DNA of 64,000 nucleotides from Thunnus maccoyii (taxonomy: Eukaryota; Chordata; Actinopteri; Scombriformes; Scombridae), in assembly GCF_910596095.1 (NCBI RefSeq), contig NC_056540.1, forward strand, positions 17,386,501 to 17,450,500, in the 5' to 3' direction. The notes under the pieces are model-generated. The model saw nothing but the letters and a program-made list of their open reading frames with translations, was not told the origin of the DNA and ran no database searches. The position numbers and the translations under genes are program-made. Position 1 is the first letter of the stretch. Each line of letters starts with the position of its first letter. Shown one piece after another: positions 62,256 to 64,000 of this stretch.

Positions 62256-62350
62256 CAAGATCTTTTCCTCCAAGCGATGAATGTGAATTTGTAGCTGTGT
62301 ATCAAGTCCCAGACTATAAAACCTCCTTGCAGCTTTTCTTAGAAACTCTC
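62256..62350 (-). promoter_or_regulatory. Core promoter and non-coding exon of nuclease copy 2
   Basis: Same arrangement as copy 1: TTCTAAGAA at 62336-62344, TTTTATAG at about 62314-62321 and the CTTG, then gtaagt, donor (exon end 62256), all on the minus strand. Inferred from motifs. Confidence 0.35.
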
Positions 62351-63574
62351 TGTTCAGGTCTTGAGGTGGGTGGGGTAATATTTCATGTCCACAAACCACC
62401 ACATGACAAACTGACAAACCAGGTCCAGACTTCACTTCTGCATTTTTTTTCTCAGAGAGGGCTACAAAAAGTGTAACAAGAAGGGAGTCCATGCAAGAGA
62501 TACACCCAAACAAATGTTTTATTTATTGAACTTACCACAGTAAACAATATAGTCTGCAAAATAACAGAAAACCATGGAAACTAGCCAACTAAAGCCAGAT
62601 ATTGGTGAGGACAATCTATGCATTGATTTTGGTAGAAAACCTTAATATATTGCAGGTGACGAAAGTCTGGTAGATGCTTGTATTACTGCACTGATGTAAA
62701 CACTCTCTATGAGGATGAGATGTAGAGTTGAGTTAAACTGCAGATGAATATGTTGTTTTTATTGACCTCCAGTGGTTCAACTTCTCACCTCACTGCAGTG
62801 AGCTACAGTGGTGAAGTTAATACAGCCTCAACTATCAGTGATGGGTGTGCTCAGAGGTGAAACACTGTTCTTTTTTTGTGTGATATAACCTTTACTTGAC
62901 AGCTTGAAAGTGCAGAAATACAGGAAACATGTAATTCTTTCTAACTTTCTTTGCTTTACTTCTTTAGTTCTTTAGTGTAAAACAAAGAGACAGACACACA
63001 TGTAAATAATTCTTCTTGAGTAAACACATGTTCAAAGTTTGCAGTTGCTCATGTAATTTCTCTATAAGAGGAGAAATAAAACTCAAACTCAGACGTTCAG
63101 CCATTTAATTTGAGGTTTTTCTCATCTGTATGTACAAACTTGTTCTTATTTATTATTAAATTAATTTAAATGAAATTAAATGTATGTTTTTATGTTTTCA
63201 ATAATTCACTTATGTTAAAACCAATGATTTTTTTTTCTGAAAATGTACTTGACAGCTTGGTATTTTGTATGCTTTATTTTTGGTCATATTGAGGGAAAAA
63301 AACATTGAAATTCACCAGAATGGTCTTTATTTAATCAATTTCAATTTTAGTTCATTGGAAAATCACTGGCTTAATGAACACATTTTAATACGACACTGAC
63401 AAAAGGGGAAAATATTGATTTTGCCGAATCATTTTCATCAGAAACATTAACTTTAAATGAACATGAGACAACATTGTAAATAGAGAGGGAGTCTACAAAG
63501 TAACTCTGGATAAGAGATAAGGACTTTAAGTCTGATGACACTTCTGTCTCTGTCGCTCTTTCTCGCCCACCTAG

Positions 63575-63768
63575 AGCCCGGTTCTGCTTGAGGTTTCTTC
63601 CTGTTAAAGGGGAGTTCTTCCTTGCTGCTGTGCTAAGTGCTTGCTCATGGGGGAATGTTGGGTCTCTGTAAAATAAAGAGTATGGTCTAGACCTACTCTA
63701 TGTGAAAAGTGCCCTGAGATAACTTATGTTTTGATTTGGCGCTATATAAATACAACTGAATTTAATTG
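63575..63768. repeat. Retroposon 3' tail-like repeat, unit 2
   Basis: Near-identical second copy of the repeat at 59996-60190, carried along by the tandem duplication. Confidence 0.6.
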
Positions 63769-64000
63769 AATTTGTATGAACAAAGTTAGTATTTATTTAT
63801 GATGCTCAATAAAATGTACATTTCTATGTTATCAATAATGAACTTGTGATAACTCATGTTATTTTTTCTGAAAACATAACTGACAGCTTGGTGTTTTGTT
63901 TGTTTCACCCATTTCATTTGTTTTATTTGAAAATCATTAGTGAACATGTTTAAAGATGACACTGAAAAGAGGGGAAAACATTTATTTAAAAAAACCATAA

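Larger units (their letters stand above)
58105..64000. repeat. Recent tandem duplication, unit about 3610 bp
   Basis: 58105-61714 is repeated from 61715 to the window end with an offset of 3610 bp at the start; small indels change it to about 3577 by 63786. Each unit runs from within the nuclease intron, through coding exon 1 and the upstream spacer, to exon 2 of the next copy. Long stretches of the spacer look almost identical by eye. The second unit is cut by the window edge. Confidence 0.9.

Overview
The window is vertebrate, almost certainly teleost fish, nuclear DNA. Coding information sits in short exons with GT-AG introns, the spacers are rich in (CA)n, (GA)n and (GATA)n microsatellites, and several interspersed repeats have the look of teleost families. 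There are no operons, ribosome binding sites, CRISPR arrays, or rRNA or tRNA genes that I can see. Gene models were built by joining exons by eye, checking splice sites, reading phase and recalled family sequences.

Layout. (1) 200-3853, plus strand: the 3' part of wfs1 (wolframin, an ER membrane protein); its first exons lie before the window. (2) 7578-25142, minus strand: complete coding sequence of ppp2r2c (PP2A B55-gamma WD40 regulatory subunit) in nine coding exons. I also propose an alternative first coding exon at 21497-21578. wfs1 and ppp2r2c converge tail to tail, as I recall for human 4p16.1, which supports both calls. (3) About 26.1-35.7 kb: gene-poor spacer with nested transposon relics. 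(4) 35.9-56.3 kb: three C2H2 zinc-finger genes (two minus, one plus) around mif (macrophage migration inhibitory factor, minus). The three share an N-terminal helical module, the same intron phase series (1, 0, 1) and an I-K-x-E motif at the end of coding exon 2, so they look like old local duplicates of one gene. (5) 56.6-64 kb: two ENDOD1-like secreted DNA/RNA non-specific endonuclease genes (minus) within a recent tandem duplication of about 3.6 kb that runs off the right edge.

How the parts relate. wfs1 and ppp2r2c are conserved neighbours without an obvious shared pathway. The zinc-finger genes are probably nuclear DNA-binding regulators; their promoters carry different housekeeping-type motifs (BANP-type TCTCGCGAGA, YY1/CCAAT/GC box, NRF1). 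The nuclease array grew next to the third zinc-finger gene and carries copies of that gene's 3' UTR. Its two first coding exons differ mostly at amino-acid-changing sites inside nearly identical flanks, which hints at diversification. The least described items are the shared zinc-finger architecture, the alternative ppp2r2c first exon and the structure of the nuclease array.
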